Below are positions 1 through 8,371 of a stretch of 34,062 bases of DNA, one piece after another. Both the position numbers and the translations under genes were made by a program. The notes beneath the pieces were generated by a model, which did not search any database, was not told where the DNA came from, and saw only the letters and a list, made by a program, of their open reading frames with translations. The stretch's first letter is position 1. The number at the start of each line of letters is the position of its first letter. This DNA is from Verrucomicrobiia bacterium (GTDB lineage Bacteria > Verrucomicrobiota > Verrucomicrobiia > Verrucomicrobiales > DEV007), in NCBI GenBank assembly GCA_020439925.1, contig JAGRPC010000112.1, positions 1-34,062 of the forward strand, read 5' to 3'.

Positions 1-1243
1 CCACGATGGCGTCATCGACGACGATCCCGATGGCGAGGACCAGGCCGAAAAGGGACAGGTTGTTGATACTGAAGCCGAGCACATGCATCACGGCAAAGGT
101 ACCGACGAGAGATACTGGCACGGCGACGAGCGGAATGATCGAGGCCCTCCACGTTTGAAGGAAGAGGACCACGACGAGAACGACCAGAACGACGGCCTCG
201 AGCAGGGTGTGGATGACCGCGTCGATCGACTTGCGGACGAAGACGGTGGGATCGTAGGCGATCGCGTAGTCGATCCCTTCCGGGAATTTCGCTTTCAGCT
301 TCTCCATGGTCTCCCGAACCGCCTGCGAAAGGGAAAGGGCATTGGCCCCCGGCAGCTGGAAAACCGGAATCCCCACGGCCTTTCGATTGTTGATGAGGCT
401 ACGCAAGGCGTATTCGCTCGATCCCATTTCGACACGGGCGACATCTCCGAGACGGAGCTTCTGTCCGAACTCGCCGACCTTGACGATGATATTCTCGAAC
501 TCCTCCTCGGTGACGAGACGTCCCTTGGTGTTCACGGTGAGCTCGAAGGGCACGTCCGCGCGCTGTGGCTGCTGACCGATCACGCCGGCGGCGACCTGGA
601 CGTTCTGTTCCCGGATGGCGTTGACGACGTCCGAGGAGGTGAGCCCGCGCGCTGCGGCTTTGTCAGGGTCGATCCAGACCCGCATCGCGTAGTCCCCTCC
701 CCCGAAGAGCTGAACCTGTCCGACTCCGGGGAGACGTGCGAGTTCGTCCTTCACGTTCAGCGTCGCGTAGTTTCTCAGATACAGATCATCGTAACGGTCA
801 TTGGGCGAATACAGGTGCACGACCATGGTGAGGTCCGGCGAGGACTTCACCGTGGTCACCCCGAAGCGGCGCACTTCCTCGGGCAGCTTCGGCAGCACCT
901 GGGCGACACGGTTCTGAACCTGCACCTGGGCGAGGTCGATGTCGGTTCCCAGCTTAAAGGTCACCGTCAGGGTCATGACCCCGTTCGCCGTGCTCTGCGA
1001 GGACATGTAGAGCATGTTCTCGATGCCGTTGATGGTCTGCTCGAGCGGAGACGCCACCGTCTCGGCGATCGTCTTCGGATTGGCGCCCGGATAGGTCGCG
1101 GTGACGATGACGGTGGGAGGCGCCACTTCCGGATATTCGGAGACCGGGAGCTGGAAAAGGGAAATCGCCCCGAGAACGAGGATCAGGAGGGACAGCGTAC
1201 CCGCAAAGACCGGACGGGTAATGAAGTAGGAGGAGAAATTCAT
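1..1243 (-). CDS. RND efflux pump inner-membrane subunit (AcrB/HAE1-like), N-terminal part only
   Basis: Proton-driven inner-membrane transporter of tripartite efflux systems, exporting hydrophobic compounds together with a membrane-fusion protein and an outer-membrane channel. The reading frame stays open from the ATG at 1243 to the left edge, giving 414 codons. The protein begins MNFSSYFITRPVFAG, has the first transmembrane helix, then the porter-domain hallmarks SEYPEVAPP, TYPGANPKT and ASPLEQTINGIE, and reaches the TM4 motif GIVVDDAIV, whose paired Asp residues are the proton-relay acids of the family. Family members are about 1030-1050 residues, so roughly 60% lies off the window. It follows the membrane-fusion gene by 72 bases on the same strand. 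By eye it is about half identical to the plus-strand pump at 4499, consistent with an old duplication. No Shine-Dalgarno is visible; the leader is pyrimidine-rich. The family is certain; the substrate is unknown. Confidence 0.95.
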   Translation of the reverse strand, partial: MNFSSYFITRPVFAGTLSLLILVLGAISLFQLPVSEYPEVAPPTVIVTATYPGANPKTIAETVASPLEQTINGIENMLYMSSQSTANGVMTLTVTFKLGTDIDLAQVQVQNRVAQVLPKLPEEVRRFGVTTVKSSPDLTMVVHLYSPNDRYDDLYLRNYATLNVKDELARLPGVGQVQLFGGGDYAMRVWIDPDKAAARGLTSSDVVNAIREQNVQVAAGVIGQQPQRADVPFELTVNTKGRLVTEEEFENIIVKVGEFGQKLRLGDVARVEMGSSEYALRSLINNRKAVGIPVFQLPGANALSLSQAVRETMEKLKAKFPEGIDYAIAYDPTVFVRKSIDAVIHTLLEAVVLVVLVVVLFLQTWRASIIPLVAVPVSLVGTFAVMHVLGFSINNLSLFGLVLAIGIVVDDAIV

Positions 1244-1315
1244 CCGGCAGTGGCGAAGAAGGGCGCGACTTTCAGTTGAGGATCGATCATGCGTTTCACC
1301 GACAAATCCCTCGGA

Positions 1316-2476
1316 TCAGGGATGCGAGGCCGTGGCCGGAGCCGCCGATTCAGTTCCCGGTTCCACCGGCTGCACCGGCATCCCGGGTTGGGGCAGGCGG
1401 GCCATGCCGTTGACGACGATCTTGTCTCCGGCGGCAAGGCCGCCCCTGATGATGCGTTTCCCTTCGATCGAGGGACCGATTTCCACGGGTTTGTAGACCG
1501 TGAAATTGTCCGGTGTCACCCCGAGGGCGTATTTGTTGGCCTGGTCGGTGAGGACGGCTTCTTCGGGAATGAGGAGGGCCTTGTATTCCGAAGTCATCGG
1601 CAGCCGCACCCGGGTGAAAAGCCCCGGCGTGAGACGCCCGTCGGGATTGGGGAGTTCACACCGGATAACCATGCTGCCCGTGGTCGCGTCGAGGCGGTTG
1701 TCGAACGATTCGATGGTTCCCTTGTGGGGGAAATCTGTTTCGTCGGCGAGTTGCACCTCAACCGGAACCCGACCGTCTCCGTTTAGATAAAGGCCACCCT
1801 CGCGCCTGAGGGCTTCAAGGCGGAGGAGGCTGTTTTCGTCGATGTCGGTGTAAACGAAGACCGGATCCACCGAGACGATGGTCGTGAGGAGGGTGGCTCC
1901 CGCAGTGACATAGTTCCCCGTGGTCGTGATGGCGCGACTGATGCGCCCGCTGATCGGGGCCTCCACGCCGGTGTGCTCCATCTCGATCTCCGCACTGTGC
2001 AACTGCGCCCCTGCCGCCTCCAGCATGGCGACGGCCTGAAGATGGGCACTTTCCCGCGCATCGGCCTGCTCGGGGGAAATCGCCCGCGCCGAAAGCAACC
2101 CCGGAACCCGGTCGAACTCGCTCCGAGCCAGCGACTCGACGGCTTCGGCCCGGGCAACTTCGGCCCGGGCCGCCCGAAGACGGGTTTCGAAGGGACGCTG
2201 GTCGATCGTGAAAAGCACATCGCCCTTTTTGACCAAGGCTCCCGCCTCGAAGTGCACCTCGGTGATGTAGCCCGAAACACGGGGACGGAGTTCGACCGTT
2301 TCCTCCGCCTCCACTCGCCCGGTGAACTCTTCCCACTCCACGAGGCTGCGGGTCTCGACCTCGGCGAGGGTAACCTGCGTCGGCGGCATGCCTCCTCCCC
2401 CGGACATGGGTTCCTTGGGACGGCCACACCCCGTGATCAGGAGGATGGGAAGGACACGAAGACAGACGGAATTCAT
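1316..2476 (-). CDS. RND efflux periplasmic adaptor lipoprotein (membrane-fusion protein, AcrA-like)
   Basis: Periplasmic adaptor linking the RND pump to an outer-membrane channel. The 386-residue protein starts with a short hydrophobic signal and a lipobox ending ITGC (Cys17), so it is probably a lipid-anchored lipoprotein. Next come the barrel/lipoyl segments VEWEEFTGRVEA and RVSGYITEVHFEAGALVKKG, an alpha-helical hairpin rich in Ala/Glu/Arg (about residues 95-160), the second lipoyl half APISGRISRA, and a beta-barrel/membrane-proximal region with FPHKGTIESFDNRLDATTG. Length is normal for the family. It sits between tetR (60-base gap) and the RND gene (72-base gap), all on one strand, so the three probably form one operon. 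The plus-strand adaptor at 3253 shares the same motifs, so the two systems are paralogous. The start at 2476 is supported by the signal/lipobox; it has no Shine-Dalgarno but a run of pyrimidines just upstream. Confidence 0.94.
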   Translation of the reverse strand: MNSVCLRVLPILLITGCGRPKEPMSGGGGMPPTQVTLAEVETRSLVEWEEFTGRVEAEETVELRPRVSGYITEVHFEAGALVKKGDVLFTIDQRPFETRLRAARAEVARAEAVESLARSEFDRVPGLLSARAISPEQADARESAHLQAVAMLEAAGAQLHSAEIEMEHTGVEAPISGRISRAITTTGNYVTAGATLLTTIVSVDPVFVYTDIDENSLLRLEALRREGGLYLNGDGRVPVEVQLADETDFPHKGTIESFDNRLDATTGSMVIRCELPNPDGRLTPGLFTRVRLPMTSEYKALLIPEEAVLTDQANKYALGVTPDNFTVYKPVEIGPSIEGKRIIRGGLAAGDKIVVNGMARLPQPGMPVQPVEPGTESAAPATASHP

Positions 2477-2536
2477 GGAAGGAGGATGGAAGGAAAATCG
2501 AAAAAAGGAGAAGGTTGAGCGCCCCTCTGCTGAAAC

Positions 2537-3142
2537 TCATGCGACGGGCAACATAGCCCCGAGAAGGTGAAGGGTGCCTCTTTCAAAGTCATCGAGGGGA
2601 GCCAGGTCGTTTTTCATCCTCGCATGCAGGAGAAGCCCCTCGCTGTAGGCGAAGACCATGCGGGCGAGCAGACCGGGATCCCCCTCGACCACGGAACCCT
2701 CGGCCTGTCCCTCCCGGATGGCTTTCTCGTAATAGAAAAGAAACTCGTCGAGTATCCCCTGGAGCCGGTCGCGCAACTCCGGATCGGTCGTCGCCACTTC
2801 CGCTCCGAGGGAATGAATCGGGCATCCGAGAACCCGCCCGTGTTGACTCTTCATCGCCTCCTGTTCCTTGCGGAAATCACGGAAACAACGCAGGATTCGC
2901 TCGACGGGCGGCACGTCGGAATCGAAAAAGCGCGACAATTTCACGAGATATTCCGACCAGCTGTGATCCAGCGCCGCCACGGCGAGAGCCGATTTCGACT
3001 CGAAGAAGTAGTAGAAACTGCCCTTCTTGACCCCGGCGCGATCGCAGATGTGATCGACCGAGGTGCGCCCGTAGCTCCCCGTCCAGATCAATTCCATCAT
3101 CGCTTCGAGAAGCCGCTCCCTGGCATCACTGACGCGTCCCAT
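2537..3142 (-). CDS. TetR/AcrR-family transcriptional repressor
   Basis: DNA-binding regulator, most likely controlling the adjacent efflux genes. With the ATG at 3142 it is 201 residues, starting MGRVSDARERLLEAMMEL. The helix-turn-helix is clear: RTSVDHICDRAGVKKGSFYYFFESK, matching the family pattern of a DNA-recognition helix ending in G-x-FYYYF-x-SK. The remainder is an all-helical ligand-binding domain; a Cys-Pro-Ile motif (GCPIHSLGAE) in the middle matches TetR_C-type regulators. A start 36 bases upstream (3178) is possible but would place the palindromic operator candidate inside the coding region, so I prefer 3142. It is the first gene of the minus-strand set tetR-adaptor-pump and is divergent from the second adaptor-pump pair. 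Regulation by autorepression at the palindrome 3164-3181 is inferred from position. The inducer is not predictable. Confidence 0.9.
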   Translation of the reverse strand: MGRVSDARERLLEAMMELIWTGSYGRTSVDHICDRAGVKKGSFYYFFESKSALAVAALDHSWSEYLVKLSRFFDSDVPPVERILRCFRDFRKEQEAMKSQHGRVLGCPIHSLGAEVATTDPELRDRLQGILDEFLFYYEKAIREGQAEGSVVEGDPGLLARMVFAYSEGLLLHARMKNDLAPLDDFERGTLHLLGAMLPVA

Positions 3143-3163
3143 AATGGCCGACTTTCCCGAAAC

Positions 3164-3181
3164 TAGATGAACGGTCAACTA
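3164..3181. promoter_or_regulatory. Candidate TetR operator, 18-bp imperfect palindrome
   Basis: The sequence TAGATGAACGGTCAACTA reads TAG-n-TGA-n-CG-n-TCA-n-CTA: 14 of 18 positions pair symmetrically and the four mismatches fall at two symmetric position pairs. It lies 22 bases upstream of the tetR start and immediately before a plausible promoter for the divergent efflux genes. Size and location fit a TetR-family operator. Binding is inferred, not shown. Confidence 0.6.
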
Positions 3182-3185
3182 TTTT

Positions 3186-3214
3186 TTGCCAAGACACGAT
3201 TTTCGGCTTAAAAC
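3186..3214 (+). promoter_or_regulatory. Candidate sigma70-type promoter for the plus-strand efflux operon
   Basis: A -35-like TTGCCA (3186-3191, five of six consensus bases) and a -10-like TAAAAC (3209-3214, four of six) are separated by 17 bases. The element starts five bases after the palindrome 3164-3181, so a repressor bound there would hinder RNA polymerase. Transcription would begin near 3221, upstream of both possible adaptor starts (3253 and 3280). Confidence 0.4.
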
Positions 3215-3252
3215 CTTGTCGGGACCGCTGTCCTTCCCACCCTTCTCCACCA

Positions 3253-4440
3253 ATGCCCTCCGATTTCCGTATCTTTGGTATGCGAACCCTGGTTCGCGGC
3301 GGTCTCCTTTCTGCGGCCTTCTTCGCAGCCTCCTGTGACCAGAAACCCGCTCCCGCTCCTTCCTCTTCCCCCCAGGCACCGGCGGTGACTTTCGTGGTCC
3401 CCGAAGTTCGTCGGGTGATCGACTGGGACGAGTTCACGGGGCGCCTGGCCTCTCCCGAAACGGTTGAAATCCGATCCAGGGTGTCCGGTTATCTCGAGGA
3501 AGTCCACTTCAAGGAAGGGGCCGAGATCAACGAGGACGATCTTCTTTTCAAGATCGACCCGCGCCCTTACGAAGCCATCGTGGAAAAGATGGAGGCCCGC
3601 GTCCTGAGTGCGAAGAGCCGTGTCGAGCTGACCGCGACGGAACTCGAGAATGTGGCCAAACTCCAGGGCAACGGAGCCATTTCCGCCGAGGACTATGAAC
3701 GTCGAGCCAAGGCGGCATCGGACGCCGAAGGACTGCTCCGTGCCGCGGGGGCGGAGCTCAGACAAGCCAGACTCGACCTCGAATTCACCGAAATCAGGTC
3801 TCCCATTGCCGGGCGAGTCAGCGACGCACGCGTGACCAAAGGCAACCTCGTCACCAGCGAGGGAGCGGAGGCCACCCTGCTGACGACCGTCGTCTCACTC
3901 GATCCAATCTATTGCTACATCGAAGCGGACGAACGCTCCGTCCTGAAATACAGGGAACTGCACCGTGAAGGCAAGCGCGTCAGCGCTCAGTTCGGCCGGG
4001 TGGTGGCGGAGATGGAGCTGGCCAACGAGACCGGCTTTCCCCACAAGGGTTACATCGATTTTGTCGACAACCAGCTCGATCCCGCCACCGGCACGATCCG
4101 CGCCCGGGCGGTCTTTCCCAATCCCGACAAGCTCATGGCCCCCGGTTTTTTTGCACGCGTCAGGGTTCCCGGCAGCGGAGAATACGAGGGCCATCTCATT
4201 CCCGACCGAGCCATCGCCGACGACCAGGGCACCAGCTTTGTCTGGGTCATCGACGCGGAGGACACCGCCACCTACCGGCGCGTCGAGGTCGGTCCTCTTC
4301 TCGACAGTCTCCGCATCATCCGGACCGGACTGGAGGCGGGAGAACGGGTCGTCGTCGACGGGGTCATGGCCGTCAGGAACGGACAGAAGGTGAAACCCGA
4401 ACCGCTCCCACCGATCGGAGCCACGAACCCCGGGAACTGA
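3253..4440 (+). CDS. RND efflux periplasmic adaptor lipoprotein (second system)
   Basis: Membrane-fusion subunit of the second tripartite efflux system. From 3253 it is 395 residues; an internal ATG at 3280 would give 386 residues, the same length as the minus-strand adaptor, and a more conventional signal (MRTLVRGGLLSAAFFAASC). Either start leads to a lipobox-like AASC, so the mature protein is probably lipid-anchored. Barrel/lipoyl motifs are RVIDWDEFTGRLAS and RVSGYLEEVHFKEGAEI, followed by a helical hairpin, then RSPIAGRVSDARVTKGNLV and FPHKGYIDFVDNQLDPATG. The upstream region holds a palindrome and promoter candidate shared with divergent tetR. The RND gene follows after 58 bases. I report 3253 because a pyrimidine run precedes it, as at other starts in this window, but 3280 is about equally likely. 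Confidence 0.93.
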   Translation: MPSDFRIFGMRTLVRGGLLSAAFFAASCDQKPAPAPSSSPQAPAVTFVVPEVRRVIDWDEFTGRLASPETVEIRSRVSGYLEEVHFKEGAEINEDDLLFKIDPRPYEAIVEKMEARVLSAKSRVELTATELENVAKLQGNGAISAEDYERRAKAASDAEGLLRAAGAELRQARLDLEFTEIRSPIAGRVSDARVTKGNLVTSEGAEATLLTTVVSLDPIYCYIEADERSVLKYRELHREGKRVSAQFGRVVAEMELANETGFPHKGYIDFVDNQLDPATGTIRARAVFPNPDKLMAPGFFARVRVPGSGEYEGHLIPDRAIADDQGTSFVWVIDAEDTATYRRVEVGPLLDSLRIIRTGLEAGERVVVDGVMAVRNGQKVKPEPLPPIGATNPGN

Positions 4441-4498
4441 CCTCTGCCGCCCCCGGAAACCCATCTTCCAACCGCGGTTCCTCCTCCTTTCGCGTTCA

Positions 4499-7400
4499 AT
4501 GAACCTTCCCCGCTTCTTCGTGGATCGACCCATTTTTGCCGGGGTCGTCAGCATCGTCATCACTCTGCTGGGCGGTCTCGCCTTCGTCGGACTCCCGATC
4601 TCCCAATATCCCGAGGTTGTCCCACCCACGGTCGTGGTCACCGCCAACTATCCCGGAGCGGACGCCCGCACCCTCGCCGAGACCGTGGCGACTCCGCTGG
4701 AACAGGAAATCAACGGAGTCGAGGACATGCTCTACCTCTCCTCGTCCAGCACGAGTGACGGTCGTGTCCAGATCACCGTGACTTTCCGACTCGGGACCGA
4801 CCTGGACAAAGCCCAGGTGCTGGTCCAGAACAAGGTCAACGCCGCTTTCGCCCGCCTGCCCGAGGAAGTCCGGCGCCAGGGGGTCACGGCCCAGAAGCGC
4901 TCCCCCGACCTTACCCTTGCCGCGCAGTTCTACAGTCCCGACGGCTCCAGGGATGTCGGTTACCTGTCCAACTATCTAACCCTGCAGATCCAGAACGAAA
5001 TCGCCCGCCTTCCGGGCGTGGCCGAAGCCTCGTCCCTCGGAGGGCTCGACTACTCCATGCGAATCTGGCTCGACCCGGAAAAGATCGCCGCAAGGGATCT
5101 CACGGCGGGAGATGTGATCAATGCCGTCCGCGAACAGAACGTCCAGGTCGCCGCCGGAAGCCTCGGGCAGCCCCCGGCTCCGACAGGAGCATCCTTCCAG
5201 TATACCCTCACCGCGCCAGGCCGGCTCAAGACTCCGGAGGAGTTCGGCGATATCGTCCTCAAATCCGGTGACAGCGGCGAGGTCGTCAAACTGGGCGACG
5301 TTTCCCGCATCGAGATTGGTTCGCGTGACTATGCCAGCAAGACCTACATGGACGGCAAGAATGCCGTCTCCCTCCGCGTCTTCCAACTCCCCGGCAGCAA
5401 CTCCCTCGAGACAGCGGACGCGGTTTACGCCGCCCTTGCCAAACTGAAGGAACGATTTCCCCCGGGAGTCGACTATCGCATCAACTACGACACCACGAAG
5501 TTTGTCCGGGCCTCGATCCGCTCGGTGCTCCACACGCTCCTCGAAGCGATCGTCCTCGTCGTCATCGTGGTCGTCGTCTTTCTCCAGACCTGGCGTGCCT
5601 CCATCATTCCCCTGATCGCGGTCCCGGTTTCCCTCATCGGAACTCTCGCGGTGATGCAGGCCTTCGGGTTTTCGCTGAACAATCTCTCGCTCTTCGGACT
5701 CGTGCTCGCCATCGGGATCGTCGTCGACGACGCCATCGTCGTAGTCGAAAACGTGGAACGCAACCTTGCCAACGGCCTCAAGCCCCGCGATGCGGCGATC
5801 CGTGCGATGAACGAGGTGAGCGGCCCCATTATCGCGATGTCCCTGGTGCTTTGCGCGGTCTTCGTTCCCACCGCCTTTGTCTCGGGGATTTCGGGTCAGT
5901 TCTACCGGCAGTTTGCCCTCACCATCACCGCTTCGACCGTGATTTCGGCAATCAATTCCCTGACCCTCAGCCCCGCCCTCTGCGCCCTCCTCCTCAAACC
6001 GCACGGAGATCGAGGCGACTTCTTCTCGCGTTTCCTCGACCGGGCTTTCGGCTGGTTCTTCCGGGGATTCAACCGCTTCTTCCGCTTCACCGCCAACAGC
6101 TACGCCAAGGTCGTTCGAAGGCTCCTTCGCATCAGTGCCGTTGCCCTCTTCATCTACGCCGTGCTCGTGGGCGGCGCTCTTCAGCTCTTCCGTTCCGTGC
6201 CCACCGGCTTCATCCCTTCACAGGACATGGGCTACTACATCGTGGTCGTGCAACTGCCCGACGGCTCCTCGTTCGAACGAACCGATTCGGTCGTGCGCCA
6301 GGTGGATGAAATCGCCCGCGGTCTCCCCGGGATCGCCCACACTTTTGCCATCTCGGGTTACTCCTCCGTGCTGCAGGCGAACCAGTCCAACGTGGGCGCT
6401 GCCTTCCTCGTCCTCGACGACTACGCCCATCGAAAGGATCCCGTTCTCAAGGGAGAACCCCTTCTCGCCGACATCCGCAAAGCCTTCTCCGTGGTGAAGG
6501 AAGCGCGCGTCCTTGTGCTCCCGCCCGCTCCCATTCGTGGTCTCGGAAGCGCAGGGGGATTCAAGATCCAGGTGCAAGACCTCAACAACGCCGGGATTCC
6601 CGCACTGGAGGAGGCGACCCACAGGCTTCTCGACGCCCTCCAGAAGGAACCGGGCTTCACTTCCATCATTTCCGGATTCCGCGCCAATGTTCCCCAGTAT
6701 CACATCGACATCGACCGCGCCCAGGCGAAGACCATGGGCATCTCACTCGCCGAACTCAACGAGGCACTCCAGGTCTACCTCGGGTCGGTCTACGTGAACG
6801 ATTTCAACCTTTTCGGGCGCACATACCAGGTTGTTGCCCAAGCGGAGCCGGGGATGCGCACCCAACCCGAGGACCTCATGCGCATCAAGATCCGAAACCA
6901 GGATGGCGAAATGGTCCCGCTCGGCGCCCTCGTCACCCTGTCGAAACAGGGAGGGGCAGACCGCATCCAGCGCTACAACCTCTACTACTCCGCCGACATC
7001 AACGGAAACACTCTTCCCGGCATCAGTTCCGGCGACATGATCGCCTCCGTCGAACGCCTCGCGAAGGAACATCTTCCCAACGGATTTGCCATCGAGTGGA
7101 CCGACCTCACCTACCAGCAGATCCTCGCCGGCAACACCATCGTATACATCTTTCCGCTCTGCGTGCTTTTTGTCTTCCTCGTTCTCGCTGCCCAGTATGA
7201 GAGCTGGAACCTCCCCCTCGCCATCATCCTCATCGTTCCCATGTGCCTGCTTTCCGCTATCGGAGGTGTCTGGCTGCGCGGCTTCGACAACAATGTCCTC
7301 ACCCAGATCGGGCTCGTCGTCCTTGTCGCCCTCGCCGCAAAGAATGCCATTCTCATTGTCGAGTTTGCCAAGCAGATCCAGGATTCCGGTGAGGACCGAT

Positions 7401-7648
7401 TTACCGCAGCGGTGGAAGCCAGTCGCCTGCGGCTTCGTCCCATCCTCATGACCAGCTTCGCTTTCATCCTCGGAGTGTTGCCTCTCCTCCTCGCCACCGG
7501 GGCGGGTGCCGAGATGCGTCAGGCCCTCGGTACCCCCGTGTTCTGGGGCATGCTGGGGGTGACCTTTTTCGGTCTCGTTTTCACTCCCGTATTCTACGTG
7601 GTGATGCGGAGACTCGCCGGTGACAAGTCCACGCCACCCAACCGGTGA
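4499..7648 (+). CDS. RND efflux pump inner-membrane subunit (AcrB/HAE1-like), complete
   Basis: Full-length 1049-residue proton/drug antiporter of the HAE1 group. It starts MNLPRFFVDRPIFAGVVS, followed by the first TM helix and the porter motifs PISQYPEVVPP, NYPGADARTLAE and ATPLEQEINGVE. The TM4 proton-relay motif is intact (LAIGIVVDDAIVVVENVER). A second set of TM helices follows the repeat of the periplasmic domain, with LAAKNAILIVEFAKQ near TM10 supplying the conserved Lys. The usual 12-TM, two-fold repeated architecture is present without frameshift. It lies 58 bases after its adaptor gene, and no outer-membrane factor follows, so a TolC-like channel must be encoded elsewhere. The start has no Shine-Dalgarno; the preceding bases are CTCCTCCTTTCGCG. 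The ligand is unknown; multidrug or solvent export is the family norm. Confidence 0.97.
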   Translation: MNLPRFFVDRPIFAGVVSIVITLLGGLAFVGLPISQYPEVVPPTVVVTANYPGADARTLAETVATPLEQEINGVEDMLYLSSSSTSDGRVQITVTFRLGTDLDKAQVLVQNKVNAAFARLPEEVRRQGVTAQKRSPDLTLAAQFYSPDGSRDVGYLSNYLTLQIQNEIARLPGVAEASSLGGLDYSMRIWLDPEKIAARDLTAGDVINAVREQNVQVAAGSLGQPPAPTGASFQYTLTAPGRLKTPEEFGDIVLKSGDSGEVVKLGDVSRIEIGSRDYASKTYMDGKNAVSLRVFQLPGSNSLETADAVYAALAKLKERFPPGVDYRINYDTTKFVRASIRSVLHTLLEAIVLVVIVVVVFLQTWRASIIPLIAVPVSLIGTLAVMQAFGFSLNNLSLFGLVLAIGIVVDDAIVVVENVERNLANGLKPRDAAIRAMNEVSGPIIAMSLVLCAVFVPTAFVSGISGQFYRQFALTITASTVISAINSLTLSPALCALLLKPHGDRGDFFSRFLDRAFGWFFRGFNRFFRFTANSYAKVVRRLLRISAVALFIYAVLVGGALQLFRSVPTGFIPSQDMGYYIVVVQLPDGSSFERTDSVVRQVDEIARGLPGIAHTFAISGYSSVLQANQSNVGAAFLVLDDYAHRKDPVLKGEPLLADIRKAFSVVKEARVLVLPPAPIRGLGSAGGFKIQVQDLNNAGIPALEEATHRLLDALQKEPGFTSIISGFRANVPQYHIDIDRAQAKTMGISLAELNEALQVYLGSVYVNDFNLFGRTYQVVAQAEPGMRTQPEDLMRIKIRNQDGEMVPLGALVTLSKQGGADRIQRYNLYYSADINGNTLPGISSGDMIASVERLAKEHLPNGFAIEWTDLTYQQILAGNTIVYIFPLCVLFVFLVLAAQYESWNLPLAIILIVPMCLLSAIGGVWLRGFDNNVLTQIGLVVLVALAAKNAILIVEFAKQIQDSGEDRFTAAVEASRLRLRPILMTSFAFILGVLPLLLATGAGAEMRQALGTPVFWGMLGVTFFGLVFTPVFYVVMRRLAGDKSTPPNR

Positions 7649-7685
7649 CTGTCACAAATCCGAATCAAGACGGTATCCTGTCAGA

Positions 7686-8288
7686 ATGCACCCTCTTCGC
7701 TGCGCCCTCACGCTCCCGCTTCTCCTTCTCGTCTCCCCGACGCGGGCCGTCGATTACCAGGGCGACATCCAGTCGATCCTCAAGGAACATTGCTGGGACT
7801 GTCACAGCAATGAAAAGGAAGCCAAGGGTGATCTCGCCTTCGACGACAAGGAGGATCTCGCCAAGAGTCATATCAATCCCGTGGGATTGATCCGTCCGGG
7901 CGAACCCGAAAAGAGCGACTTTCTGGCACGCCTCAAACTCGATGAAGAGGACGACGACTTCATGCCCAGAAAAGGTAAGCCGCTCCGCTCCAGTGAACTG
8001 GCAAAGATCGAACAGTGGATCCGCGAAGGTGCCCTCATCGACGCGGCCAATCCCACCGAAACCGAGAAGGGCCGCATGGAGGAGGTGAAACTCGCCAACG
8101 CCCTTTCTGGCGGAGATGTCTACTTTCAATGGACCAACACCCAGGGCAAGGTGATCGAGGCGAAATATGCGGGATTGGAGGGCGAGTCCGTGAAGATCAC
8201 GATGAAGACGGGAAAAAGCTTTCTGGTCCCGCTCAACTCTCTCAGCGCCGAGAGCGCTGCCCTCGCCAGGAAACTGGGTGGAAAGTGA
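7686..8288 (+). CDS. Exported c-type heme protein with planctomycete-type cytochrome domain and SHD1-like tail
   Basis: A 200-residue exported protein. A signal peptide (MHPLRCALTLPLLLLVSPTRA) supports the ATG at 7686 over an in-frame one 66 bases upstream. The mature N-terminus, DYQGDIQSILKEHCWDCHSNEKEAKGD, carries one CxxCH heme-attachment site (CWDCH) in the pattern of the planctomycete-type cytochrome domain; FMPRKGKPLRSSELAKIEQWI is the typical end of that domain, with Met as a possible sixth heme ligand. Residues from about 135 to the end (VYFQWTNTQGKVIEAKYAGLEGESVKI, then VPLNSLS) resemble the SHD1 domain often seen in PVC proteins. In PVC genomes such heme domains usually head large DUF1549/DUF1553 proteins; here the heme domain stands on a short protein. 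Role: periplasmic electron transfer or sensing, inferred. It follows the pump gene by 37 bases but probably belongs to a separate unit. Confidence 0.85.
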   Translation: MHPLRCALTLPLLLLVSPTRAVDYQGDIQSILKEHCWDCHSNEKEAKGDLAFDDKEDLAKSHINPVGLIRPGEPEKSDFLARLKLDEEDDDFMPRKGKPLRSSELAKIEQWIREGALIDAANPTETEKGRMEEVKLANALSGGDVYFQWTNTQGKVIEAKYAGLEGESVKITMKTGKSFLVPLNSLSAESAALARKLGGK

Positions 8289-8371
8289 ACCAGGCGGCCG
8301 TTGGAAACGATTGAGCGACGCGACTAAGGGCTTGTCATCGGAGGCAACTCCGCTCCATTGTTCCAAACCCT

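Noticed and set aside
83..1279. 398-residue open frame on the plus strand
   Set aside because: It lies opposite the RND pump frame, which has clear motifs on the minus strand; the plus translation is rich in Asp/Gly/Arg/His with no recognisable domain, as expected for a shadow frame in GC-rich DNA.
8339..8352. Hairpin CGGAG-GCAA-CTCCG before the SGNH gene
   Set aside because: The five-base stem with a GNRA loop has no T-tract and lies just before a start codon; it could occur by chance.
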